37,925 bases of DNA from CAZMCT01 sp964564785 (lineage in GTDB: Bacteria > Planctomycetota > Phycisphaerae > UBA1845 > Fen-1342), in contig CAZMCT010000023.1 in the NCBI GenBank assembly GCA_964564785.1, positions 1 through 37,925 of the forward strand, given 5' to 3'. Below are positions 29,479 through 37,858 of the stretch, in pieces. Made by a program: the position numbers and the translations under genes. Within the stretch, counting starts at the first letter, position 1, and each line of letters starts with the position of its first letter. The notes beneath the pieces were generated by a model. That model saw only the letters and a list, made by a program, of their open reading frames with translations. It was not told the DNA's origin and did no database searches.

Positions 29479-30876
29479 TCAGATCTCGGTCGTCATTTGC
29501 GGTCTGGTTGCACCGCGGAACAGCAGGAACACGGGGACGCCCGCGGCCAGCACGCCCAGGCCCACGAGTGCCCCGGCCTTGGTATACGCAATGCTGCTGT
29601 ACAACATGTAGCCGCACATCAGCACGAAGAGGATCGCCGGTAGCGGGTAGAGCGGGATGCGGAACGGACGCTCGACCCCCGGCTCCTTCCGCCGCAGCAC
29701 GAACACCGTCAGCCCGGTCAGCAGGAGAAAGGTCCAGAAGACGGGGGCGGTATATTCGACCGCGGACTGGAACCCGCTGCCGAGCGCTCGCTCGAGTCGC
29801 GGGCCGAGCGCGGGCAGGACGATCAGGATCACGACGATCGCCCCCTGCACCAGGATCGCGTTCAGCGGCGTGTTCCGCGCCCCGTGCCAGCGGGCCAGCA
29901 TTCGAAACGGATGGAAGTCGCTGCCCAGGGCCCACGCCGACCGCGCCCCCGTGAAAATGCACCCGTGGATCGCGCCCAGCGCCGCCAGCGCCACCAGCAC
30001 CGAGATCGCGCGCGAGCCCGCCGGACCGGCTACGGCCGCCAGCGTGTCGGCCGCGACGGCGCCAGACTCCGCGACCCCGGCGATCCCCAGCACGCGCAGG
30101 TACGCGAGGTTGATCAGAAGGTAAAGTGCCGTCACCGCGGCCACGCTCAGAAAGAGCGTCTTGCGCATGTCGCCGCGGCGGCGGACCTCGCCGGCCACGT
30201 AGGCGGCCTCGCTCCAGCCGCCGAAGGTGTAGAGCACCATGATCATGGCGAAACCGAACTGCGGCGGGCCGGGTGGCCAGACATTCGCCGACGCAGCCGG
30301 CCGGCCACACAGGCCCACGGCGACGACTGCCAGAACGCCCAGCACCTTCGCGACCGTCAGCACGTTCTGCGTCCATTTCCCGGTGTGCACACCCGCCGCG
30401 TGCGCCGCCGTGAGGGCGACGGCCGCGGCCAGCGCGTACACCAGCTCGCCCCGCGCACCCAGCGGCCCCAGCTCCTGCATGTAGCGTCCGAAGATATACG
30501 CCAGGGCTGCGATCGAGCCGGTCTGGATCACCAGCGTCCGCGACCAGGCGAAGAAGAAGCCCACCGGCCGGCCGAACGCCCGCGTCAGGTAGACATATTC
30601 GCCGCCGGAATGGGGGTAGGCGGTCGCCAGCTCGGCATACGTCAGGGCCCCGCACAGGCAAAGGAAGCCGCCCGCGAGCCAGGCCAGCAGCATCAGCCCC
30701 GGCGTCCCGGTCGCCCCCGCCACCAAGCTCGGCGTGATGAACACGCCGGAGCCGATCACGATCCCCACCACAACCGCCACGGCGTCGAACCAGCTCAGGT
30801 GGCGCTGCGGCGTGGCGGCCGTCGTGCCGACCGGGACGGCGGACGGCGGGGCGGGCCGGCCCACCAGGGTGCTCAT
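29479..30876 (-). CDS. APC-family amino acid permease
   Basis: A 465-residue membrane protein with AAGGAG before ATG 30876. HLSWFDAVAVVVGIVIGSGVFITPSLVA is the first helix with the broken GSGVF motif of the amino acid-polyamine-organocation superfamily; about 12 hydrophobic segments follow. It probably imports an amino acid by symport. Downstream in the same direction lie the methyltransferase fusion (25-bp gap) and hutH, so histidine is a reasonable but unproved substrate. The start faces the Gfo/Idh/MocA gene across a 119-bp divergent region. Confidence 0.85.
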   Translation of the reverse strand: MSTLVGRPAPPSAVPVGTTAATPQRHLSWFDAVAVVVGIVIGSGVFITPSLVAGATGTPGLMLLAWLAGGFLCLCGALTYAELATAYPHSGGEYVYLTRAFGRPVGFFFAWSRTLVIQTGSIAALAYIFGRYMQELGPLGARGELVYALAAAVALTAAHAAGVHTGKWTQNVLTVAKVLGVLAVVAVGLCGRPAASANVWPPGPPQFGFAMIMVLYTFGGWSEAAYVAGEVRRRGDMRKTLFLSVAAVTALYLLINLAYLRVLGIAGVAESGAVAADTLAAVAGPAGSRAISVLVALAALGAIHGCIFTGARSAWALGSDFHPFRMLARWHGARNTPLNAILVQGAIVVILIVLPALGPRLERALGSGFQSAVEYTAPVFWTFLLLTGLTVFVLRRKEPGVERPFRIPLYPLPAILFVLMCGYMLYSSIAYTKAGALVGLGVLAAGVPVFLLFRGATRPQMTTEI

Positions 30877-30995
30877 GCGGACTCCTTGCGGCGGGTAACG
30901 CGTAAACCATAAAGTTTGCCGCGGGAGTGACGCGCGGACAAGGGGTCGCTCCGGCCGAGCACCGCCGAGGGCGGCGGTGCCATAGGAGAGCAGCC

Positions 30996-32408
30996 ATGTC
31001 ATGCCGCAAACGTCCGGACGGCCGCCGGGCCGTCAGTCGCCGCGAGTTTCTGACTGCGGCCGCCGGGGCCGGGGCCGGCGTTGCCCTGTTCACGATTGTC
31101 CCGCGGCACGTACTGGGCGGTCGCGGGCACACGAGCGCAAACGAGAAACTGAACATCGCCGGGATTGGCATCGGCGGTATGGGTGCGGTGAACCTCAAGG
31201 CGCTCGAGACCGAGAACATCGTCGCGCTGTGCGACGCGGACCATGCGTACGCGGCGCCCATCTTCGAGCGTTATCCGCAGGCGAAGGTCTACCGCGATTA
31301 TCGTGAACTGCTCGACAAGCAGAAGGACGTCGATGCCGTCGTCATTGCCACGCCCGACCACACCCACGCCGTCATCACGCTGGCGGCGATGCAGGCCGGC
31401 AAGCACGTCTACTGTCAGAAGCCGCTTACGCACGACATCGCCGAGGCTCGCTTCATCGCAAAGGCGGCCGAGCGCTACCGCGTCGCGACGCAGATGGGCA
31501 TCCAGGGCCACTCCGACGAGGGCATCCGCCTGATCGCCGAGTGGCTCGCGGCCGGAGCCATCGGGACGGTCCGCGAGGTCGATGCCTGGTGCAACCTGAG
31601 CTACGCGCCACACGGACACGAGTGGTGGAGTTCTCCCTGTGCGGACCGGCCCAAGGACACACCGCCGGTGCCCGACACCCTCGACTGGGACCTGTTTATC
31701 GGCCCCGCTGCGTACCGGCCGTATCACCCCTGCTATCACCCGAAGGTCTGGCGCTGCTGGTGGGATTTCGGCGTCGGCATGATGGGCGACCGCGGCGTGC
31801 ACACCTTCGACCCCATCGTCTGGCCGCTCAAGCTCGGCCAGCCGCAGGCGGTCGAGGCCCTCATGGTCAAGGGCGGCAACGCCGAGGTGCATCCCGATCA
31901 GGTCACGATCGAGTTCCACTTCGCCGGCCGGGAGGGCCGGCCGCCGGTGAAGGTCACGTGGTACGACGGCCACGACGCCCCGCGGCCGGAAGAGCTCGAG
32001 GCCGACCGCCGGCTGGGCGACGGCGAGGGCGGGGTCATCTTCAAGGGCGAGAAGGGCAAGATCATGTGCGGAACATACGGGAACAGCCCGCGGCTGATCC
32101 CCGAGTCGCGCATGGCCGAGTTCCAGCGGCCGGAGAAGACGCTGCCGCGGATCGCCGACGGCCACGAGCAGGACTGGGTGCGGGCGTGCAAGGCCGGCGC
32201 CCATGCGGGCTCGCCGCCGGAGGTGCAGGCGGGGGCGAACTTCACGTACGCGGCCCGCGTGACCGAAACGGTGCTGCTGGGCAACATCGCGAAGCGTTTT
32301 CCGCAGCGGCGGCTGGAGTGGGACGAGCAGAACGCCCGCTTCTCGAACGCGCCCGAGGCCGACCCGTACGTGCAGACGCCGTACCGCGCAGGGTGGAAGC
32401 TGACGTGA
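30996..32408 (+). CDS. Tat-exported Gfo/Idh/MocA-type oxidoreductase
   Basis: A 470-residue protein with AGGAGAG before ATG 30996. VSRREFLTAAAGAGAGVALF (about residues 13-32) is a twin-arginine signal. The Rossmann fold follows (NIAGIGIGGMGAVNL), then DAVVIATPDHTHA and HVYCQKPLTHD, where Gln replaces the Glu of the usual EKP motif. The C-terminal sheet domain (VWRCWWDFGVGMMGDRGVHTFD) has the GVGxxGDxGxHxxD pattern typical of secreted planctomycete members. Such enzymes oxidise or reduce sugars with NAD(P) and are expanded in planctomycetes. An 8-bp hairpin (GCACCGCC/GGCGGTGC, 30959-30980) lies 15 bases before the start. Confidence 0.85.
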   Translation: MSCRKRPDGRRAVSRREFLTAAAGAGAGVALFTIVPRHVLGGRGHTSANEKLNIAGIGIGGMGAVNLKALETENIVALCDADHAYAAPIFERYPQAKVYRDYRELLDKQKDVDAVVIATPDHTHAVITLAAMQAGKHVYCQKPLTHDIAEARFIAKAAERYRVATQMGIQGHSDEGIRLIAEWLAAGAIGTVREVDAWCNLSYAPHGHEWWSSPCADRPKDTPPVPDTLDWDLFIGPAAYRPYHPCYHPKVWRCWWDFGVGMMGDRGVHTFDPIVWPLKLGQPQAVEALMVKGGNAEVHPDQVTIEFHFAGREGRPPVKVTWYDGHDAPRPEELEADRRLGDGEGGVIFKGEKGKIMCGTYGNSPRLIPESRMAEFQRPEKTLPRIADGHEQDWVRACKAGAHAGSPPEVQAGANFTYAARVTETVLLGNIAKRFPQRRLEWDEQNARFSNAPEADPYVQTPYRAGWKLT

Positions 32409-32440
32409 CTCCGGCCGCCGACGCGTGGCCTCATCCGCGG

Positions 32441-32474
32441 CCAGATTCCTCGTCGCTGCGCTCCTTGAAATGAC
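32441..32474 (-). repeat. Dispersed repeat copy a
   Basis: On the minus strand GTCATTTCAAGGAGC leads to GAGGAATCTGG after 9 bases. The same ends occur in copies b (34761-34804) and c (36805-36847). Confidence 0.55.
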
Positions 32475-32490
32475 GGCGTTCTGTCGCACG

Positions 32491-32518
32491 GCTCATGGCC
32501 CACGGCTCACAGCTTCAC
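32491..32518. repeat. Degenerate heptamer array
   Basis: Four units in register: GCTCATG, GCCCACG, GCTCACA, GCTTCAC. It lies directly upstream of the EF-G promoter. Confidence 0.55.
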
Positions 32519-32522
32519 TTGA

Positions 32523-32551
32523 CTGACAGCCGCGGCCGTTTCCCGTATGAT
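32523..32551 (+). promoter_or_regulatory. Sigma-70 promoter of the EF-G gene
   Basis: -35 CTGACA (5 of 6), 17-bp spacer, -10 TATGAT (5 of 6); predicted start near 32558, leaving a GC-rich leader of about 110 bases. This is the best promoter I can see in the window. Confidence 0.7.
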
Positions 32552-32667
32552 GTCGCGCTTTGCAACCGCGCCCGCGCGGGGCGCGGGTGGCGACGAGCTG
32601 CGGCCGGTGCAGAGCCCGGCCGCTACGAACCGTGCCGCGGGCGGGCGGTCCGGGGAAGCGACGGGCT

Positions 32668-34743
32668 ATGGAAGATCGGGCGAAGATCCGCAACATCGGG
32701 ATCGCCGCGCACATCGACGCCGGCAAGACCACGACCACCGAGCGCGTACTGTATTACAGCGGCACGATCCACCGCATGGGTGAAGTGGACGACGGTACCA
32801 CCATCACCGACTTCGACGCGGAAGAACAGCAGCGCGGCATCACGATCTACAGCGCCGCCGTCTCGTTCGACTGGCGCGACTGCCGGATCAACCTGATCGA
32901 CACGCCCGGGCACGTGGACTTCACGGCCGAGGTCGAGCGCTCGCTGCGCGTGCTCGACGGGGCGGTGGTCGTGTTCGACGCGAAGGAGGGCGTCGAGGCC
33001 CAGTCCGAGACGGTCTGGCGCCAGGCGGACAAGTACCGCGTCCCGCGGATCTGCTTCCTGAACAAGATGGACAAGACGGGGGCCGACTTCGCGCACGCCA
33101 TGGCTACGATCCGCGAGCGGCTGGGCGCCAACCCGATCGCGATCCAGCTCCCGCTCGGGAACGAGGGCACCTTCCGCGGCTACATCGACCTGGTGGCCAT
33201 GAAGGTCTGCGACTACAGCGGCAGCGCCGACGGCCGGCACTACGCCGTGCTCGACATCCCTCCCGACCTGGAAGACGCCGCCCGCCAGGCCCGCCACGTC
33301 CTCGAGGAAAAGGTGGCCGAGCTCGATGACGCCCTCATGCTCAAGTATGTGGAGAACCAGCCGCTTGAGGACGGCGAGTTGCGCGCCGCCCTCCGCAAGG
33401 GCACGCTGGCCCGCCGCTGCCAGCCCGTGCTCTGCGGCTCCGCCCTGCGCTACATGGGCGTACAGGCCGTGCTCGACGCCGTTTGCGACTACCTCCCCAG
33501 CCCGCTCGACGTCCCGCCCATCGACGGCCACGACCCCGAGCACCCCGACCAGCGCGTCAGCCGCAAGTGCGACCCCGGTGGGCCGCTGGCGGCGCTCGTC
33601 TTCAAGATCGTCGCCGAGGCCCACAGCGACCTGCACTTCATCCGCATCTACTCCGGAACGCTCAAGGCCGGCGCACGCGTGCTCAACGTCGGTCGCCGCA
33701 AGAAAGAGAACGTGCCGCAGCTCTTCCGCATGTTCGCCAAGCGCCGTGAAAAGATCGAGCAGGCCGCCGCCGGCGACATCGTCGCCGCCGTCGGACTGAA
33801 GGACACGCAGACCGGCGACACACTCTGCGACACCCGCGGCGGGCACGTGCTGCTCGAGCGCATCGAGTTCCCTCAGACCGTCATCAGCATGGCCATCGAG
33901 CCCGAGAGCACGGCCGACCGCGACAAGTTGGCCGCCGTGCTGGCCATGATTGCCCGCAGCGACCCGACCTTCGAGTTCCGCGTGAACGAGGAGACGGGTC
34001 AGACGCTGATCTCGGGCATGGGTGAGCTGCACCTGGAGGTCGTCACCCACCGCCTGAAACGCGACTTCAACGTCCCGGTCCGGGTCGGCAAGCCGCGGGT
34101 CGCTTACCGCGAGGCGATCACACGGGCGGCCGAGGGCGAGGGCCGGCTGATCCGCCAGACCGGCGGACGGGGGCAGTTCGCGGTGGTCAGACTGCGGGTC
34201 GAGCCGTTCACACCGGCCCCCGGCGACGACCCCTTTCGCTTCGTCAACCGGCTGGCCAGCGGGCGGATCCGCAGCGTCTTCCTGCCTGCCATCGAGCAGG
34301 GCGTGCGCGACGCCGGCCGCAGCGGCAACCTCGGCGGCTATCCGCTGATCAACGTGCAGGCCACGCTGCTGGACGCGGAGGAGCACCCGGAGGATTCGTC
34401 CGAGCTGGCGTTCGAGGCGGCCGCGTCGCTCGCGTTCCAGCGGGCCATCGAGCAGGCCGGCCCGGTGCTGCTCGAGCCGATCATGAAGGTCGAGGTCGTC
34501 ACGCCCGAGGAGTATTATGGGGCGATCAACGGCGACCTGATGGCCCGCCGGGCGACGATCACGGCTACCGGAATGCGCAGCAACAGCCACGTCATCACGG
34601 CCGAAGCGCCGCTCTTCAGCATGTTCGGCTATGCCACCCAGATCCGCTCGCTCTCGCAGGGCCGGGCCGCGTACAGCATGGAGCCGCTGCGCTACGAACG
34701 CATGCCCGACAACCTCGCCCGCCAGGTGCTGGGAGTGATGTGA
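32668..34743 (+). CDS. fusA: Translation elongation factor G paralogue
   Basis: A 691-residue GTPase starting at ATG 32668 (GGGGAAG upstream). G-motifs: AHIDAGKT (14-21), EEQQRGITI (52-60), DTPGH (78-82), NKMD (132-135). Domains II to V follow, including DPTFEFRVNEETGQTLISGMGELHLEV and the C-terminal YGYATQIRSLSQGRA-like stretch (FGYATQIRSLSQGRAAYSM). It catalyses ribosome translocation, or recycling if it is an EF-G2. The switch sequence EEQQRGITI instead of DEQERGITI, and the absence of rpsL, rpsG or tuf genes nearby, suggest a secondary copy rather than the main str-operon fusA. Confidence 0.88.
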   Translation: MEDRAKIRNIGIAAHIDAGKTTTTERVLYYSGTIHRMGEVDDGTTITDFDAEEQQRGITIYSAAVSFDWRDCRINLIDTPGHVDFTAEVERSLRVLDGAVVVFDAKEGVEAQSETVWRQADKYRVPRICFLNKMDKTGADFAHAMATIRERLGANPIAIQLPLGNEGTFRGYIDLVAMKVCDYSGSADGRHYAVLDIPPDLEDAARQARHVLEEKVAELDDALMLKYVENQPLEDGELRAALRKGTLARRCQPVLCGSALRYMGVQAVLDAVCDYLPSPLDVPPIDGHDPEHPDQRVSRKCDPGGPLAALVFKIVAEAHSDLHFIRIYSGTLKAGARVLNVGRRKKENVPQLFRMFAKRREKIEQAAAGDIVAAVGLKDTQTGDTLCDTRGGHVLLERIEFPQTVISMAIEPESTADRDKLAAVLAMIARSDPTFEFRVNEETGQTLISGMGELHLEVVTHRLKRDFNVPVRVGKPRVAYREAITRAAEGEGRLIRQTGGRGQFAVVRLRVEPFTPAPGDDPFRFVNRLASGRIRSVFLPAIEQGVRDAGRSGNLGGYPLINVQATLLDAEEHPEDSSELAFEAAASLAFQRAIEQAGPVLLEPIMKVEVVTPEEYYGAINGDLMARRATITATGMRSNSHVITAEAPLFSMFGYATQIRSLSQGRAAYSMEPLRYERMPDNLARQVLGVM

Positions 34744-34760
34744 GCGGGGCCCGTGAAGCC

Positions 34761-34804
34761 TGTCATCCCGAGGTAGTCGCCGCGGCGACCGGCGCGGGAT
34801 CTGG
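34761..34804 (+). repeat. Dispersed repeat copy b
   Basis: TGTCATCCCGAGG and GCGGGATCTGG bound this copy, in the orientation opposite to copies a and c. It lies between the converging EF-G and epimerase genes. Confidence 0.5.
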
Positions 34805-34840
34805 CCTTGGACGCGCTCATGCCCCCTCCTGGCCGGGCAA

Positions 34841-35782
34841 TTACGACCCGGCGTTTGCCCGATACCAGTCGATCGACCTTTGCAGCCCTTCCGCGAAGAA
34901 CACCGTCGGCTGATAGCCCAACACGCGCTGCGTCTCGCCGATGTCCGCCAGACTGTGCTTGACGTCGCCCTTGCGCGCGGGCTGGTACTCGGGCTTCAGG
35001 TTCGTGCCCAGCAGCTTGTTGATGTCGGCCACGATCGCGTTCAGCGTCGTTCGCTCGCCGCACGCGACGTTCACCACCTCGCCCCGCACGTGCGGCGCCT
35101 CCGCCGCCAGGAAATTCGCATTCACCACGTTGTCGATGAAGCAGAAGTCCCGCGACTGCTCGCCGTCCCCGTAGATCACCGGCCGCTGGCCGCGCAACAT
35201 GCGGCTGACGAACGCCGGAATGACCGCCGCGTAGGCGCCGTGCGGGTCCTGCCGCGGGCCGAAGACGTTGAAATACCGCAACGAGATCGTCGGCAGACCG
35301 TACACGTGCGACCAGCAGGTGCAGTAGTACTCGGCCGCGAGCTTGCTGACCGCGTATGGGCTCAGCGGCAGCGGCCGCATGTCCACGCGCTTGGGCAGCA
35401 CGGGGGTGTCGCCGTACGCGCTGCTGCTGGCCGAGTAGACGAAACGCCGCGCCCCGGCTTGCTGCGCCGCGATCAGCAGATTCACCGTGCCGGTCACGTT
35501 GATCTCGTGTGCCGGCCGCGGTTGGTCCACGCTCCGCGGCACGCTGGCCCGCGCGGCCAGGTGGAACACGACGTCCACGCCGGCCATGGCCCGCTCGACC
35601 GTCGGCACGTCGCAGATATCGCCCTCGATCAGCTCGATCCGCCCGGCCACCTCGGCCAGGTTGGCTTTCTTGCCGGTGCTGAAATCATCGAGCACGCGGA
35701 CGGCCCAGCCCCGCTCGAGCGCCCGCCGCACGATGTGGCTGCCGATGAATCCGCCGCCGCCGGTCACAAGACATTGGGTCAT
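34841..35782 (-). CDS. NAD-dependent epimerase/dehydratase (UDP-sugar 4-epimerase type)
   Basis: A 313-residue extended SDR with AGAGGGATTC before ATG 35782. CLVTGGGGFIGSHIV (4-18) binds NAD; the active site is Ser in YSASSSAYGD and YAVSKLAAEYY (Tyr and Lys, YxxxK). FNVFGPRQDPHGAYAAVIPAF and the following region are typical of UDP-GlcNAc/UDP-glucose 4-epimerases (WbpP/Gne/GalE-like). It supplies nucleotide sugars for surface polysaccharide; the exact sugar cannot be read from the sequence. Confidence 0.88.
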   Translation of the reverse strand: MTQCLVTGGGGFIGSHIVRRALERGWAVRVLDDFSTGKKANLAEVAGRIELIEGDICDVPTVERAMAGVDVVFHLAARASVPRSVDQPRPAHEINVTGTVNLLIAAQQAGARRFVYSASSSAYGDTPVLPKRVDMRPLPLSPYAVSKLAAEYYCTCWSHVYGLPTISLRYFNVFGPRQDPHGAYAAVIPAFVSRMLRGQRPVIYGDGEQSRDFCFIDNVVNANFLAAEAPHVRGEVVNVACGERTTLNAIVADINKLLGTNLKPEYQPARKGDVKHSLADIGETQRVLGYQPTVFFAEGLQRSIDWYRANAGS

Positions 35783-35895
35783 GAATCCCTCTCATTCCAC
35801 CGCCGACACGCCGATATCGTCCCGGCCGTGTTTGCGTGGAGAAAACTCACGGCGTGCCCGCCCTGTCGGCACGGCGGCGACACACGAACGGCCTG

Positions 35896-35923
35896 GCCCA
35901 CAGCCCACGGCTCATGGCTCACG
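35896..35923. repeat. Degenerate heptamer array at the tatD stop
   Basis: Four units in register: GCCCACA, GCCCACG, GCTCATG, GCTCACG. The stop codon of the TatD-type gene (35914-35912) lies inside it. The unit is the same type as at 32491-32518. Confidence 0.6.
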
Positions 35924-36748
35924 GCGGGGTTGCGCCGGCAAGCCGAAAAACTGCTCCGCCGTCGCGGTGGTCGCGGCGGCGAGAAACTCCACGGAAACCC
36001 TGCGCAGCGCCGCCACGTGCCGCGCCGTGTGCACCAGCAGCGCCGGCTCATTCGGCCGCACCTTTCTCATCGGCTCGGGCGACAGGTACGGCGCATCCGT
36101 CTCCAGCATCATACGATCGAGCGGGACATGTTGTGCGGCCGCCTGGATATCCGCCGCCCTCCGGAATGTCACGACTCCCGTGAACGAGCAGCAATTGCCC
36201 AGCGCCAGGACGCGGTCGGCCAGCTTCGGTCCGCCCGAGAAGCAGTGGAACACCACCCGCCCGGCCAGGCGCGGGTAATCCGCCAGAATGTCGCACACCC
36301 GCGCCTCCGACTCGCGCGCGTGGATGACGACCGGCAGGTCGTGCTCGATCGCCAGCTCGAGCTGGCTCCGGAAAACCTCCTCCTGCCGATCACGCGGCGC
36401 AAAATCGTAATGAAAGTCCAGACCCGTTTCGCCGACGGCCACGACCCGCTCCGCGGGCCCGCGCGACCCCTCCGCCGCCCCGACCGATCGTTGCCGGGCA
36501 TCCAGGAGTTCTCGCAGAGCGGCCCAATGGTCCTGCGTCACCTGCCCGGCGCGGTGCGGATGCACACCGACCACCAGGTACAACTGCGGCCGGCTCGCCA
36601 TCAGCCCCAGCGCCCGGTGCGCGTCGGCCGGATCCTCGGCCACGAGAATCGCGCGCTCGACCCCCGCGGCCGCGGCGGCCGCGACGACGTCGTCGATGCG
36701 CTCGACCAGGCCCGGGGAAGTCAGATGGCAATGGGTGTCAATCAGCAT
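35912..36748 (-). CDS. tatD: TatD-family metal-dependent DNase
   Basis: A 278-residue TIM-barrel hydrolase. Metal ligands: His6 and His8 in DTHCHL, Glu in VGETGLDFHYD, His in IHARES, His in FHCFSGG and Asp in LETDAPYLSPEP. It is a 3'-5' exonuclease/deoxyribonuclease by family. No clear ribosome site lies before ATG 36748. The last residues are encoded by the heptamer array, which suggests that the repeat invaded the gene end. Confidence 0.9.
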   Translation of the reverse strand: MLIDTHCHLTSPGLVERIDDVVAAAAAAGVERAILVAEDPADAHRALGLMASRPQLYLVVGVHPHRAGQVTQDHWAALRELLDARQRSVGAAEGSRGPAERVVAVGETGLDFHYDFAPRDRQEEVFRSQLELAIEHDLPVVIHARESEARVCDILADYPRLAGRVVFHCFSGGPKLADRVLALGNCCSFTGVVTFRRAADIQAAAQHVPLDRMMLETDAPYLSPEPMRKVRPNEPALLVHTARHVAALRRVSVEFLAAATTATAEQFFGLPAQPRREP

Positions 36749-36804
36749 GGTCGCCAGGGGCGAATCCCGGGTTGTGCGCCGTCGCGCGCTTGCTCGAGGT
36801 CGGC

Positions 36805-36847
36805 CCAGATCCCTCTTCGCGCGCGGCCGCGAGCTCCTCGAAATGAC
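36805..36847 (-). repeat. Dispersed repeat copy c
   Basis: On the minus strand GTCATTTCGAGGAGC at one end and AGAGGGATCTGG at the other, with a GC-rich near-palindromic middle (CGCGGCCGCG). It lies between yicC and tatD. Confidence 0.6.
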
Positions 36848-36888
36848 AAACGGGCGCTCCGCTTCGCGGTCTGTGACTCGCTCCTGAC

Positions 36889-36916
36889 GATTCGCAATTC
36901 GCTATTCCGCGTTCTG
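36889..36916. repeat. Degenerate heptamer array at the yicC stop
   Basis: Units GATTCGC, AATTCGC, TATTCCG, CGTTCTG follow in register. The yicC stop codon (36904-36902) lies inside it. Confidence 0.5.
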
Positions 36917-37786
36917 CACCTGTTCCTTGATCCGGTCGACCGCGCTCTTGATCTCGATGATCTCGTGCAGGACCGCCGCGTCGCCGGTCTTCGAGCCCAT
37001 CGTGTTCGCCTCGCGCAACATCTCCTGGGCGATGAACTCCAACTTGCGACCCGCGGGCTCGGCGGATTCCGTGACCAGCTCGTTGAACTGGCGGAGGTGG
37101 CCCGCCAGCCGGCTCAACTCCTCGCTGATGTCGCTTCGTTCCGCGTAGATGGAGACTTCCTTCAGCAAGTCTTCGCCCGCGAGCTGCACGTTGCTGCCCG
37201 CCAGCAGCTCGGTCACCCGTGCCCGCAGGCGATCGCGGTATTCGGCGACCACCGCGGGCGCCCGGCGCCCGATGGTGTCGAGGCACCGGCGCATGACCTC
37301 GGCGTGCCGCAGCAGGTCGGCCGCCAGGGCCTGCCCCTCCGCGGCCCGCATCGCGATTACGCGGTCGAGCGCCGTTGACAGCAGGCTCCGCAGCAGTTCC
37401 CAGCGGTGCTCACGTTCGGACTCCGTCACTTCGCGGACCAGCGTCACCCCCGGCAGCAGCAGCAGGCTCGCCAGGTCGATCGTGATCCCCGCCCCGGCCG
37501 GCACCGCGTCCCGGAGCTGCTGCACATACGCCTGCACCGCCGCGGTATTCACCTCGACCGCGGCTTGCGGGCCGATGCTGCGGACGTACAGCTTCACGAT
37601 GATGCTGCCTCGCGTCAGCCGCTGCCGCAGCTCCCGCTCCACCTCGCCTTCGAGGAACGCGAATTCCTCCGGCAGGTGGATCGACGTCTTGAGATAGCGC
37701 TGGTTGAAGCTGCGGATTTCGAGGTGGTAGACCTGTCCCCCTTCCTCGCATTGCGCTTCACCAAAGCCGGTCATCGAGTGGATCAT
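36902..37786 (-). CDS. yicC: YicC/YloC-family endoribonuclease
   Basis: A 294-residue protein with GAGGTG before ATG 37786. The N-terminal MIHSMTGFGEA and the later KLEFIAQEMLREANTMGSKTGD and IKSAVDRIKEQVQN segments are the two signatures of the YicC/YloC family, which cleaves RNA and has been linked to turnover of small RNAs. Length is normal for the family. The gene usually precedes gmk, but here tatD follows. Confidence 0.92.
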   Translation of the reverse strand: MIHSMTGFGEAQCEEGGQVYHLEIRSFNQRYLKTSIHLPEEFAFLEGEVERELRQRLTRGSIIVKLYVRSIGPQAAVEVNTAAVQAYVQQLRDAVPAGAGITIDLASLLLLPGVTLVREVTESEREHRWELLRSLLSTALDRVIAMRAAEGQALAADLLRHAEVMRRCLDTIGRRAPAVVAEYRDRLRARVTELLAGSNVQLAGEDLLKEVSIYAERSDISEELSRLAGHLRQFNELVTESAEPAGRKLEFIAQEMLREANTMGSKTGDAAVLHEIIEIKSAVDRIKEQVQNAE

Positions 37787-37858
37787 CGCTGCACCTCGCG
37801 GGCGCGTGGCCGGATGCGGGCGGGCGCGATCCCCTCGCGAGGCGCGTCCGCGACCGGT

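Noticed and set aside
34880..37378. 832-codon open frame opposite epimerase, tatD and yicC
   Set aside because: It crosses three well-supported genes and their gaps; shadow frame of GC-rich sequence.
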